This document shows positions 48,501 through 61,900 of a DNA stretch of 64,000 bases, piece after piece. The DNA is from Neoarius graeffei. Taxonomy: Eukaryota > Chordata > Actinopteri > Siluriformes > Ariidae. The notes under the pieces are model-generated. The model searched no databases and was not told the origin of the DNA. It worked only from the letters and a program-made list of their open reading frames with translations. Numbering within the stretch: position 1 is the stretch's first letter; the number at the start of each line of letters is the position of its first letter. A program made the translations under genes and the position numbers. Where the stretch lies: contig NC_083578.1 in NCBI RefSeq assembly GCF_027579695.1, positions 3,363,960 through 3,427,959 of the forward strand. Direction: 5' to 3'.

Positions 48501-51500
48501 AAAGCAGGTCTACAGAAATAACTAAATTCTGTATAAAAATTTTATGTATACTGTTTGAATTTATAAATTTATCCCTAATAAGGAAGACAGAGGCTGTGAT
48601 GGTAGAGAAAAATTCCCTGCGACGGCATTAAGAAAGGTTGAGAGGAAACAGACTCAGAAAGGAACCCATCCTCATCTGGGTGACACCAGATAGTGCGATT
48701 ATAAATGACTCATGTCAATAGCTGCGTGCTATATGGTCAAAAAGTGCAATTGTGTAACCAGGAACTTCGTTATAGTTTTAACATGGAGTCTATTTTGTTG
48801 AAGTTATCAAGTTGAAACAGTTACGTGAAACCTTAGTGAAATGTCTGTGAAATTCTTTGGTCTCACCCTGTCTGAAGGGCATTGTTCAAAATGGCTGATT
48901 TGAGTGCCTTTTCCTTTAAATGATAACGATCCACTGCTCACCTCACCCCACCCCCTTCCCCTCTTCCACTGGCCAATCAGGTAGCACTTTCCTCATGAAT
49001 ATTCATTCACAAAGGTAGTTCTCAAGCCATGAGTGGAGATACTGAGATGTGTACGTGGTATAATTCTAATGAGCTCCCCTTGTGACATAGAAAGGTGGAG
49101 CCAAATTTGCACAGCTTGTCCAGGCACATGCTTGCTGAAATAGGCAGGACTGGGTTATTTTATTTCAGAGTTTGTTGGTTGGTAGGCACTCCAGATACAC
49201 AAATGTATGTGTACAAGCAGTTTTTATAATATGCCCCCTTTAAGAATGTTGTCCAAGCAGAGACTCCAGCAAGACTAGTTATGACAGTATAACAAAACGG
49301 AAGAGCCATAAGGTAACATGAGGGCGCCCTGGGATATAAAGCAGCCAGCCACTCCACCATCAACAAACCTAAGTGAAAGTGTGAGAGTAAGCACTGAGAC
49401 CTGGTTGAGTCCCGAACACTACTGTTCCATAACCGTGGGGCTTTGAAAAGGCTCCACCCCCTGATGTAGCCTTCACTATATGAGGTACCAACAAATATCC
49501 TGCACCTTTTGATCTAAGTAGGCGTGGTGGGTCAGAAAAGACCAGAAGTTCACTCAGGTACTGTGGCACGAGATCTTTCAGTTCTTTACAGGTCAACAGT
49601 AGTATTTTATAATCGATGCAACATTTGATTGGGAGCCAATGCTGCGTGGATAAGACAGGAGTGATGTGGCCATATCTTCTAGTTCTAGTAAGGACTCTTG
49701 CTGATGCATTCTGGACTAACTGGAGCTTGTTTATGCACTTATTAGAACATCCAGACAGTAAGGCATTACAATAATCCAACCTAGAGGTAACAAAAGTATG
49801 AACTAGTTTTATTTTTGCATTATGCATCAACATTATATTTTTTATCCTGGCAATATTTCTGAGATGAAAGAAGGCTATCCTATTAATATTATTGAGATGA
49901 GTTTCAAATGAAAGACTGGAGTCAATAATCACACCAAGGTCTTTTACTGCTGCACATGATGAAACAGAAGGGTCATCCAGAGTTACTTTACCAACAGCAA
50001 TAAATAACACCATTAAAGCTGTTCAAAGACAATCCATGAACCAAGATGGAAATCAGATGCCGTGTTGTCCATTGTGTTTTCCTATTACCATGAGGACTGC
50101 TGCTGCAGATGCTAAACAACGTGAAAAAATACAAACAAGAAAACTGTCACTACTTACTATTACATACCATTTACCCTGAGATGGATCAAATATTAATCTG
50201 TTGTCTAATGTCTGCCCATGCTTCTTTATAGCCCTGCACCTAAAGAAGAGAAAGGCAGGTCAGTGCTTTTCTCCTTTACTGAAGCTATTCAAAAACAAAC
50301 TGCATAGATAGAAATTAGATGTCATGTCATCCATCATGTTTTTCTATTACCATGAGGACTACTGCAGCAGAGCAGGATGTCGAGCAGTCAATCATCAAAT
50401 GTAGTGTGTTCATAGATCCAACCTGACTTGTTAAGTAAGGAAAATAACTGACAGAGTTACTATATATAAGAGTTTCTTGTTTTTAGAAGATATTTCTCAC
50501 ATTTTTGGCCAATGAATGCATTTTAAGGTGCATATGAATGCATTTTGGCCAATGAATGCATTCATTGATGCATAATTTTGTATTATGCATCAACATTATA
50601 TTTTTTATCCTGGCAATATTTCTGAGATGAAAGAAGGCTATCCTATTAATATTATTGAGATGAGTTTCAAATGAAAGACTGGAGTCAATAATCACACCAA
50701 GGTCTTTTACTGCTGCACATGATGAAGCAGAAGGGTCATCCAGAGTTACTTTACCAACAGCAATAAATAACATCATTAAAGCTGTTCAAAAACAATCCAT
50801 GAACCAAGATGGAAATCAGATGCCGTGTTGTCCATTGTGTTTTCCTATTACCATGAGGACTGCTGCTGCAGATGCTAAACAACGTGAAAAAATACAAACA
50901 AGAAAACTGTCACTACTTACTATTACATACCATTTATCCTGAGATGGATCAAATATTAATCTGTTGTCTAATGTCTGCCCATGCTTCTTTATAGCCCTGC
51001 ACCTAAAGAAGAGAAAGACAGGTCAGTGCTTTTCTCCTTTATTGAAGCTATTCAAAAACAAACTGCATAGATAGAAATTAGATGTCATGTCATCCATCAT
51101 GTTTTTCTATTACCATGAGGACTACTGCAGCAGAGCAGGATGTCGAGCAGTCAATCATCAAATGTAGTGTGTTCATAGATCCAAACTGACTTGTTAAGTA
51201 AGGAAAATAACTGACAGAGTTACTATATATAAGAGTTTCTTGTTTTTAGAAGATATTTCTCACATTTTTGGCCAGTGAATGCATTTTAAGGTCTCAAAAT
51301 TCTTCAAGAAAAAAAAGAGAACTTTAATGGGCATTAGTAGGGCATTAGGATAATTAGAATGCTGCAGTAGGGCACACACTTAAGGTTATTAACATTCCTA
51401 AAAATATAAAGATTATCACTGAAAAGAAAGTTTAAAGAGAGTTTGGTACTACAGTTTTATTAAAATGAAATAAAAAGAGACTGAACAGAGCGTTACTACA

Positions 51501-52958
51501 TAGAGATCAAGATTAATTTGCTTTCTTTTTGTTTCTGTTCAGTATTTACCTGCTGACTGTGACCTCCCAGATTGTAGGGGGCACCACTGAGACGTTGTGT
51601 GTCCTGGTCAGACCCTTTGCAAATGTTTCTGTGGAAGTAAACTTGAACTATAACAAAAAAAGTCTCAGTGTTCTGAAGAAAGCGAATATACAGGAAGAAT
51701 ACTACAGCTGCGTCCAGTTCAAGGTCAGACTCCTCATAATGACATCATCATGGTATCATCTTCAAGATGCAGTCTGTAGTTGGGGGTGAACAAGCTGTTC
51801 ATTGTGTTTCTAACTTTTTCTTATTCTTGTGCATCATAATCTTCCTCTCAGTCTTCTTAATAGCTAAGGTGTCAATGGCAGTCCATAGAACCATATAGTT
51901 TTGAAATGTTTTGAAATTTGGCACACTGATTGGATCCAGTCCCCCCATTATTTTCACCAAGTTTCATGTTTGCACCGTGAGTACTGTAATACCACCAATG
52001 GGTCAAACTTGTAGGTGTCACTTTAGAACTGTATACATGATTTTTAAAAGTGAGGTACCATTGGATTCCTTGGCTCAAGCCGAGTTTGGTGCACCCCATG
52101 GTGTCAATTTTTGCCATATTGGATTTTCTGCCATATTGGATTTTCTGAAAAAGTTTCAAAAGTTTTCACAGGCCACAAAGTTTGTCCAATTTTCAACAGA
52201 TTTTGTGCATGTGCTGTTCAGACCAAGCCTCACAAAACTTGTGATATGCATTTTTCATTTTCACCACCAAAACAGAAAGTGAGGTCATGTCTTAGCAACT
52301 CTTTGATGTATCAAGACCAAACTTGGTACACAAACTCAGAAAAAAAAAATCAAAAGCACATTTTTGCATCATAAGTGTTGATGTATTTACCTTAACAAAG
52401 GTGATTTTTGTGACAGGTGATACTTTGGGAGATTTCAAAAAGGAAACATGACAACCTGTTGTACTGTTACTCCTCCTCCTCGTGCTACTACTACTAATAA
52501 TGATAATATATTAGATGTAAAATAAGTAAATGGTTTCATTAAATAGATGTTCATACAAACGTTTGGAATTATTATTATCCATCCATCCATCCATTATCTG
52601 TAGCCGCTTATCCTGTTCTACAGGGTTGCAGGCAAGCTGGAGCCTATCCCAGCTGACTATGGGCGAAAGGCGGGGTTCACCCTGGACAAGTCGCCAGGTC
52701 ATCACAGGGCTGACACATAGACACAGACAACCATTCACACTCACACTCACACCTACGCTCAATTTAGAGTCACCAGTTAACCTAACCTGCATGTCTTTGG
52801 ACTGTGGGGGAAACCGGAGCACCCGGAGGAAACCCACGCGGACACGGGGAGAACATGCAAACTCCGCACAGAAAGGCCCTCGCTGGCCACGGGGCTCGAA
52901 CCCAGAACCTTCTTGCTGTGAGGCGACAGTGCTAACCACTACACCACCGTGCCACCCC

Positions 52959-52994
<36 letters not shown>

Positions 52995-55900
52995 CATCAT
53001 CATCATCTCATCCGGCCAACAGGTTTATGCCATTGTGTGTTGTTTGTTGTCCATCATCCACAATTCATGAAAATTGCTTCTTCTCTCTCAGTTCTTCACT
53101 GATTTTAATTCTTTCTGGCATGAAGGTAGGTCTGCCTGGGGTGCATATAGATTCTACCCAAATTTGCATAATTGCAATTAATATTTTAGATATGGAGTAA
53201 TTAAGCCCTAACAAGCAGTTTCCACACAAATCACTTCTCTCTCAATTCTTCGCTGATTTTGATTCTTTCTGGCATGAAGGTAGGGGAACCTAGGGTGCAT
53301 ATAACTTCTACCCAGATTTGCTTCATTACAATTATTAATGAAGTCATGGACTAATTAAGCCTTAATGAGCAGTTCAACAAAAATCGCTTCTTCGTGGTCA
53401 ATTCCTTGCCGTTTTGGATTCTTTCTGGTAAATAGGTTGGTATTCCTAGGGTGGATATCGCTTCTATATATAGCTTGTATATAGTGTATAGAGCTTACAA
53501 CATTTATTGTGCACAGTGGCCCACTTTAGATAGTTCCTTCTGGACTAGAGGGTCCAGAATGAACTACGCCATCATTGACAGTCTCATTTTTGTTATTATT
53601 ATTATTAGTAGTAGTAGTAGGAGGAGGAGGAGTTACTCATGAACCACCATTGTGTTTTGTCGTATTGTTTTTATCAGGTTCCTGTCGTAACCATGAAGGT
53701 GGTTGCATCCTTTGATATTCAGATAAAACAGTTAACAAAAACCCAGAGCAACTCAACCCAGATCCTCATCGTACCTCCAGCATCCCTGATCATCATTCAC
53801 ACAGACAAACCCATCTACAAACCAGGAGAAAATGGTAAGAATCCCTAAGCACTTTTCCACACTTCCTGCTTTCCTTAGTTCTTGCCCCAGCACCACCCTG
53901 ACCATGTCTCTAATCACCACGCACATGTTCCATTTTTGTTTCATATCTTTGCCTTGTAATATAACAAGAAGTATATACTGTGTGCCATGCTTTTATAGAG
54001 AAATAATCCATTGCAGTGTGGTGTAAGCTTCACAGCGTTACTTTCACCACCACAAAACTGATTATTTCCCCACAACATTCCTCGTATATCACAGCAATCT
54101 GCCAACAATTATAATTTATTTGTTCAGAAAAGACATGCCTGTAATATTTGGTGAAGAGGTAAAAGTGCAGGATGCAAAAGTATGGCAAATGCAAGTGCAG
54201 TACAGTATCATTGTCACCATTCCAGGAATGGGTGAAAACACAAGCAGGCAGAGACAATCTCGGATAATTCATGATAATCAAAGCAGAAAAGGGACGCGAG
54301 GTCAAAATCAGGAAGACAAACAAGAAACAGGAGATGAGGAAAACAAGGGAACATGGGTAAACTGGGAAAAAACAAGGAGGGAAACTGAGGCTTCCATGGG
54401 GGAAGCCATGGCCTAAAGGTTAGAGAAGCAGCTTTGGGACCAAATGGTTGCTGGTTCAATTCCCTAGACCAGCAAGAGTGGCTGAAGTGCCCTTGAGTAA
54501 GGCACAGCTAACCTCCAACTGCTCCCCAGGCTGCTCTGGGTGTGTTATACGTCGCTCTGGATAACAGCATCTGCTAAATGCCTGTAGTATAAGAAGGAAT
54601 CATGGAAAAAAAGGCTTGGACTTAATGGACGTAAAGCACTCTAAATCTTTCATCAGCCCACTGCAGGGAGAAGGCCTCCCCAAGTTGGTGCTGAAGATGT
54701 CTATCTTGTGCTGATGCGATCCACTTGTTATTAATGAGCTTTTTGAGTTCATCACTCCATCTGAGTTTCTGCCTTCCCTTTTGACTTGAGCCCAACCAAG
54801 GTCTCCATTCTGTGACATATTTAGTCCACCTATTGTCAGATGTTCTTGCACAGTGGCCAGCCCATCTCCACTTCTTTCTACATAAAAAGTGGACATTTGC
54901 TGGACACTCGGGGAAAGGAGGAGAATAGTATTGGAAGGGTGGCTTTCTTTGTTATAAGACTTTACCCTGAGACAAAGAAACAGACAGGATTAAATTGATA
55001 AACTGATCAGAAGGTAACTGAAAACAGATAAACACAAGAACAACACACAAGAGAAACACAACCAATGACAAGACAGGGATGGAGAAATGACTCGAAGTGA
55101 AACAAAACGAACACAGATGGTGATAAAATCAAAACAAAAGACACAGAAGCGTGCTCACACTGGAATATCTCATGCAATTTCCCCAGTGCATGCTGAGTTG
55201 GAATTCCACGACAATGTCTTACATCATCAGACTTTTTTTATCCAGCTATACAACCCCAATTCCAAAAAAGTTGGGACACTGTGTAAAACATAAATAAAAA
55301 CAGAATGTGAAAATTTGCAAATCTTTGGACCCGTTTACTTTTTCGTTCATTCATTATTCTATTTTGGAAGTCACATGAGAAATGAAAAAGGACTCGTTTA
55401 TGAATTTTTACACTTGTGTATGACTTGTGAAATGGAATCCAGAGCCATGTTTTGATGTATTTTTAGTTATTGAAAATGAGTCATTGAACAGCAGAAAAAG
55501 GGAAAAAACAATTTTGAAAAATGCCATTCTGAATTGCGTTTTAGTTTATTTAGAACTTAGGTTTTGGGTGACCTGGAAGCCTAAGCTTGTGGGCGGGTTG
55601 GGAGCGTTATGATTTGTTTATTCTCATCCGCGTGACGTCTTTGGAGGCATATTTCAAAAATAGTTGCAATTTTGTGTGTTGACATGTCTTCTTCACGTAG
55701 ATTCACCCATTTAGGGCCTTTGAAGAGCATGTACTGCATAGCATCCATGATCCATGAATTCGCTGGAGGTCGATCTATCGTCGTCATCGTGTGTTGTAAG
55801 TGAGACATGAGTGAGCGCGAGCCAGGCGGTGTAATTTACTTCCGGGTGAAATATAGGATCAGTCAAATGAAATTCAATAAAGGAATAAATGAATATTACA

Positions 55901-58900
55901 AAATAAGAAAATGATCAGAAATGTTGTCCACTTTTCTAATACTACTATTTGATGATGACAATACATTTCAAAAACAAAATAGAGCCATTTCTGCTTGTAT
56001 TGTTTTAAATAAAACACCAAGCTGCACCCTTTTTTAACTTTCATCTTTCATTCCAAAATAGAATAATGAATGAATGAAAAAGTACACGGACCTCTTGGAA
56101 ACCCAATATTTCATTGTAAATAATGCACATAATTTGATAATTACATATCAAATGTTGAAACTGATAAATTTAATTGTTTTTTGAAAAATATATGCTCATT
56201 TTGAATTTGATGTCAGCAACACGTTTCAGTAAAGCTGGGACAGGGGCGTGCTGACCGCTGTGTTGCATCACCTCTACTTTTATAACAACACTCTGTAAAC
56301 ATTTGGGAACTGTTGTTTATATAAAACTGCTGTTATATAAAAATAAAAAAAAAACTACTCATGAATACCTTCTGACCAATCAGAATCCAGAATGCAACAG
56401 CTTCATCTCTTGCATGTGTCACTTTCCTCACTTCCTAGTTCCCTTTATTCTCCCAATCCTCCAGCCTTTCTCGCCTTGTTTGTATTTTTATGGTTATATT
56501 AGTATGTGTCAGTGTTTTAACCTGATTTGTCACATGACCATCTGCCTTTAATGACCAGTTACTCTGTAAATTATTTCAGCATGTGTTAAAATCAAATCAG
56601 ATTTGAAATGCAACAAAATTATAGATATAATACACATAATTTTTCCCCCCGCAGTGAAGTTCCGCATCGTCTCTCTGGATATCGATTTCTTCACCTACAA
56701 TCAGACGGTTTGTACACTTTCATCAGTTGATCACCTTGAAAATACAGGAGCACTTTCTTTGAAGACGTTAAAGAACCAAAGTCTAGATATATAATTTGCA
56801 AATTGATAAAATTGCTTTGTAAGTATTATTAACACAACAATTTTACAAATATTATTATACACTGCTTGGGAATTTAAACTATTTGTGGCTGTTATTTAAT
56901 GATTATTCCATGAAATCAAGTCGTACATGAGCTGATAGCCAATGAGGCGCGTAGCACCGAGTTGTCTATAATCCATGTACGACGAGATTGAGTGGAATAA
57001 CTGTTTTATTCTCTCTACAGTCACTGGATTTCTAGAAACAGAGCATTTTTATTTTTATTTTTTGCAAATTCGATAAATAAAAACTTTATACAAAACGTCC
57101 AACAAAATCATTTCCGCTTAGAGTGTCAACAAACTGGCGAAATGACAGGAGCAATTTGTGAAAAATGTGATAATAATAATAATTGTTGAAAAAAAAATAA
57201 TAAAAGAGATTAATTTGTATTTTCTCTTCTAACATTAATTACATTACACAAATTGGAAAAGAATGACGTATTCACAGATTTCTGCACACAGATAAGAAAT
57301 TCAACCCAACAGGTGTACAATGGAACAAGAAAAAAGTTCATATTTAATAAAACCTTACATAATTTAACAGATGAATTAAAGTCTAGTGGATGAACAGGTT
57401 CCTCGGTGAAAAATCAAAATGAGAATTCATGGTCGGAATGGGCGGCACGGTGGTGTAGTGGTTAGCGCTGTCGCCTCACAGCAAGAAGGTCCGGGTTTGA
57501 GCCCCGTGGCCGGCGAGGGCCTTTCTGTGTGGAGTTTGCATGTTCTCCCCGTGTCCGCGTGGGTTTCCTCCGGGTGCTCCGGTTTCCCCCACAGTCCAAA
57601 GACATGCAGGTTAGGTTAACTGGTGACTCTAAATTGAGCGTAGGTGTGAATGTGAGTGTGAATGGTTGTCTGTGTCTATGTGTCAGCCCTGTGATGACCT
57701 GGCGACTTGTCCAGGGTGTACCCCGCCTTTCACCCGTAGTCAGCTGGGATAGGCTCCAGCTTGCCTGCGACCCTGTAGAACAGGATAAAGCGGCTACAGA
57801 TAATGAGATGAGATGTTCTTACCATCAAATACTTTCATTCCATATTTTATTGCTTTTTTCGAGTAGAGTTTTTATTGCGTCCTCGGTTGGTTCAGCAACA
57901 CGCTCCGCCATTTTGTTTTTCTCTACTCACGGTATATGAGCTGATATCCTAGTAGTAGAGTAGCCAATCCAAGCACGCGATTGCTCATATCCAGTGAATA
58001 TGAATAGAATACATACAGCTATATATTGTTGGGTCTGTAAAGAAACTTTTCTTTATCTGGAAGAAAATGTCATTATTTGAAATAATTATAGATATAATAA
58101 ACTTTCAGCTTTAATTGAAGTTGTTTAACAAAAAAAATGAATATTGCATTAATGTTTGGATTATTTTTTTTTAGTGAGCCTATGCTCATGGTAGCCTCAG
58201 ATTCCTGATGTTACTAACATACCCTCACTGTATGTTTAACATGATTATCAGAGCTCTTTTTTTCTTCTTTTTCAGTTTCCAACAATAGTAGTGAAGGTAA
58301 TGTTCCATGTGAAAGATTCAACACTTACTGTCTGGGCTCTTTTGACATGCTTTGCCTTTAAAATAACATTTCATCTGAAACTCTTATGTTCTTATTTTAA
58401 GGTCTTGGGGATGACAGTATAAACATTCAAACGTTATTTGTTCATAAATAATTATTTTTACTTTCATGACCATATTTTACGACTGTGATGCAAGAGCAGT
58501 GTGTATAATTAATTAATTAATTAATTAATCATTTTTTAATTTCAGGACCCAAGCTCGAACCGCATCGGTCAGTGGCTGAACATCTCCACAAACAGCGGTT
58601 TTGTGGATCTGTCATATCCCCTAAACTCTGGGGCCACAAAAGGAGTTTATGACATCATCGTTACGGACAAGAACAACAACGAGGTCACACAATCCTTTGA
58701 AGTCAAGCACTACGGTCAGGCCCAGTTTATTAATGTCCTGAGAATAACAAATACAGTATATCTAATCTATATTTTACTGATAGTATTATGGATGGATTAC
58801 TACTGATAAAATCTACAAGTTATTTGACGTGATTATTTTTATATAACTCTGAATACAATGTTTCTGACATAAATATGAATTTTAAAAATGGATGATTAAA

Positions 58901-58945
58901 ATATTCATGACAGTATTTCACCTAAGGTTACGCTTTGTGTAGGTC

Positions 58946-58994
<49 letters not shown>

Positions 58995-61900
58995 CTTTAT
59001 TGACTAAAACATTGCAGCCATTTGCTGAATTACAATTAAGTTAACAAATGCATAAAAATGAAAAATGATATTAAAAAAATTTTAATTATTGATTTAAAAT
59101 TTGAAATTTAAAATTTAACTAGAATTGAAATATTAAAATGTAAATGCAAAGTTAATTATAAAACTATTCTTAGGATGTTCAGTCTTGCAAGGCGGGCAAA
59201 CAAAATATTGTTGCACGTTTAGCAAAAAATGTAAAAAACTGAGCATGAATTAAAAAAAAGCTTCTTTAGCTTATTTTTCTTTAAAATCACCAATTCTAAC
59301 TATTCTTTAATAACATTGCTCTGTGTGTTTATTTATTTATTTATCTATTTATTTATTTATTTGCTAGTCCCAACACAGTAAAAAAAAAAATCAGTCTCGA
59401 TGGGGTTTATCAGATACAAAACTTTGACAAAATATGTACCTTATACATACATACTCAGATTCTTGATAATTCCTGACCATCAGGTTATTTAAATGTAATA
59501 TAATATTAAAAATTGTGCCCTTTAAGTGGACCCTTTTGTCAGTGGTTATGATGATATTATAGGCTGCACAGATTTTGCTTTAGGATTCTTTGGTTACTAA
59601 AAGGTTCCTTGTTTCTTGGAAACCTCTGTGAAAGAGAAATCATTTGTTGTAAGATGATTGATTTGTTGAACCCTAAGGGACAAACTGAAGCAGGCTGTAG
59701 GGTTCTAGACATAACTCTTGTTTCTAAGAACATATTCTGACCTTACCTACAAACATTATGTACTTTCACATAAATGGTTCACACTGGAGGATCTAAGACT
59801 CTGATACATACCAGAACAACTGCCAAGAAATGGTGCTTGGACCCCTTTGATTGCTACACATTACACAATAATAGATAGAAGCAAGTAATAATTTCACATC
59901 TTTCTGTTATCATGAAAATATCTTGCGAGATAACAGCAGCTGTATTTTCACACCGTGTTCCACCATTTGTTACAGTTCAACCTAAATTTGAAGTTACAGT
60001 CCATCTTCCTCCAATCATAACCATCCTGGACACAGAATTCACAATTAAAGTGTGTGCACAGTGAGTGTTCACTTCATAATAATGTTCTGTTTTAACGCTC
60101 CAGACTTGGGTTTTTCTAACAGTACATTTAACATATCTCATCCCACCCAGGATAATGTCTGAACTGTAAATCTGATATTTAACAGTTATTCCACGAAATC
60201 GAGTCGTACATGAGCTGATAGCCAATGAGGCGCGTAGCACAGAGTTGTTTATAAGTCATGTATGACGAGATTGAGTGGAATAACTGTTTTATTCGATCCA
60301 CATTCACTGGATTTTGAGAAACAGAGCATTTTTATTTTTATTTTTTACAAATTCGATAAAAAAAAAACTTTATACAAAATGTCCAACAAAATCATTTCTG
60401 CTGAGAATGTAAACAAACCGGTGAAATGACAGGAGCAATTTGTGAAAAATGCAATAATAATAATTCTTGAAAAATAAAATATATGTTTTTACCATCAAAT
60501 ACTTTTATTCCATGTTTTGTTGCTTTTTTGGTATTTTTTTGGGTTTTGTTTTCAAGTAGAGTTTTTATTTCATCCTTGGTTGTTTCAGCAACATGCACCA
60601 CCATTTTCTTCTTCTTCTTCTTCTTTCGAGTTTTTTTTGGGGGTTGGCAAACCAACTTAAAGGTGCATTACTGCCACCGACTGGGTTGGAGTGTGGATTC
60701 GGTTTCTGTTTCTTTTAAATACTTGATAAAGTAATATATCTGACTTGATGCACTCCGCCATTTTGTTTTTCTCTACTCATGGTATATGAGCTGATAGCCT
60801 TGTAGTAGAGTAGCCAATCAGAACGCGTAATTGCTCATATCCAGTGAATGTGGACAGAATAATTCTCATTATTTAAAACCAAGCTCCAAAACTTTATGTT
60901 GGAAAAGTAATTTTTGGGTTGCTTCACTGAAACATTTTTAAAATTAGCCATTTTAACCCAAATGTATGCCAGTATAAAGCTACACAATCAATATTTCATA
61001 ACTTTTTTTTCTTTCAATTTTCTGCAGTTATATATACGGGAGGCCAGTGAATGCATTAGTGAGGGCCACCGCATGCCAGAAATCTTCTGGAAAGGAACAA
61101 GATATCTGCAAGAAAGTTTCCATGGCGGTTAGTCATCTTATACTTTCCATGTACCTTGAACATACAATAGAAAAGTGTGAGCACTTCTAGAGTGTCTTTA
61201 TACTTAAAAAAAAAAAGGCACAACAATCATACCGTCATAACAGCATGATCCATTCGAACAGGACCAAAACCTTAGTGATATTCCTGTACTCATTACCCGA
61301 CACACCTCCATATGGAAAACTAATCCAGTTCAAAAATAATACAAAACAACAATAAAGCAGTCATTTATAACCACGCCAGCAAGACCAGGATAAACCGAGT
61401 GATTGTGATGAGTTTTTCTTTGCGTAGTATTTCTTTGAGTAGGATTTCTTGCTTGCCTTCTAGTCGTTGTTGCTCACTTTTTCATTAGATAAAATATTTT
61501 TGCTTTAGACTGACAAGACAGGCTGTGGAGAAAAGGTCTTAACATTGAGTGACTATGTATTTGGCAATTCACGCTATGAACCGTCGATTAAAGCTGAGGC
61601 TGAAGTGGAAGAAGACGGCAGTGGTAAGAGCTTATCAGTATCGAGCTGCTCATATTAATGCTATTCTTATTATGTGAATAAACATTTTGTTATTTTTCAT
61701 TGAAATTTTTATTATTAGTGCTTTTTAAGAATTGTTTTGAAGGCTAATATATCCTCACCGGCCACTTTAATAGGAATTTGTTGATTGTAAGATTCCTGTT
61801 CTTGGCTGCAGGAGTGGAACCCAGTGTGTTCTTCTGTTCTACTGTTGCATGCTGAGATGCTTTTCTGCTCACCACGGTTGTAAAGAGTGATTATATGCGT

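Larger units (their letters stand above)
49814..51290 (+). repeat. Near-identical tandem duplication, period 763 bp, carrying one microexon each
   Basis: 49814-50530 and 50577-51290 match almost base for base, including the LINE fragment, microexon, flanks and the word tatataagagtttcttgttt. Few substitutions separate them. A short AATGCATT-rich joint lies between. Confidence 0.9.
27000..51300 (+). repeat. Tandem array of exon-bearing units within intron 1 of the a2m-like gene
   Basis: Units share a block before each exon (ttgaactgtgctctaatgtc then tgctcatatttctttacag). They also share a block after it (gtcagtgtttttctgagact, ccttcat, then aagctattcaaaaacaaact, gcaagtcgagacagaaatc and a caggaattcaaccaatc stretch). 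Further shared blocks include ctagctaggtagctaat, gccaagtaacag and atatcaaattcttgag. Exons lie at 28448, 30486, 34494, 34945 (broken), 37488, 40666, 42954, 46176, 48405, 50232 and 50995. Unit length without inserted transposons is roughly 0.75-2 kb. Divergence between units varies from a few percent to barely alignable. Confidence 0.85.

Noticed and set aside
28448..51021. Microexons as chance acceptor-donor pairs in a repeat
   Set aside because: Ten of eleven copies keep length divisible by 3, matching phase and no stop, despite strong divergence. This is unlikely without selection, although expression remains unproven.
52530..53102. 190-codon open frame antisense to a SINE
   Set aside because: The same frame appears in every DANA/Mermaid-like copy (18512, 36408) and the tail is poly-Tyr from (ATT)n. 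It is SINE sequence, not a gene.
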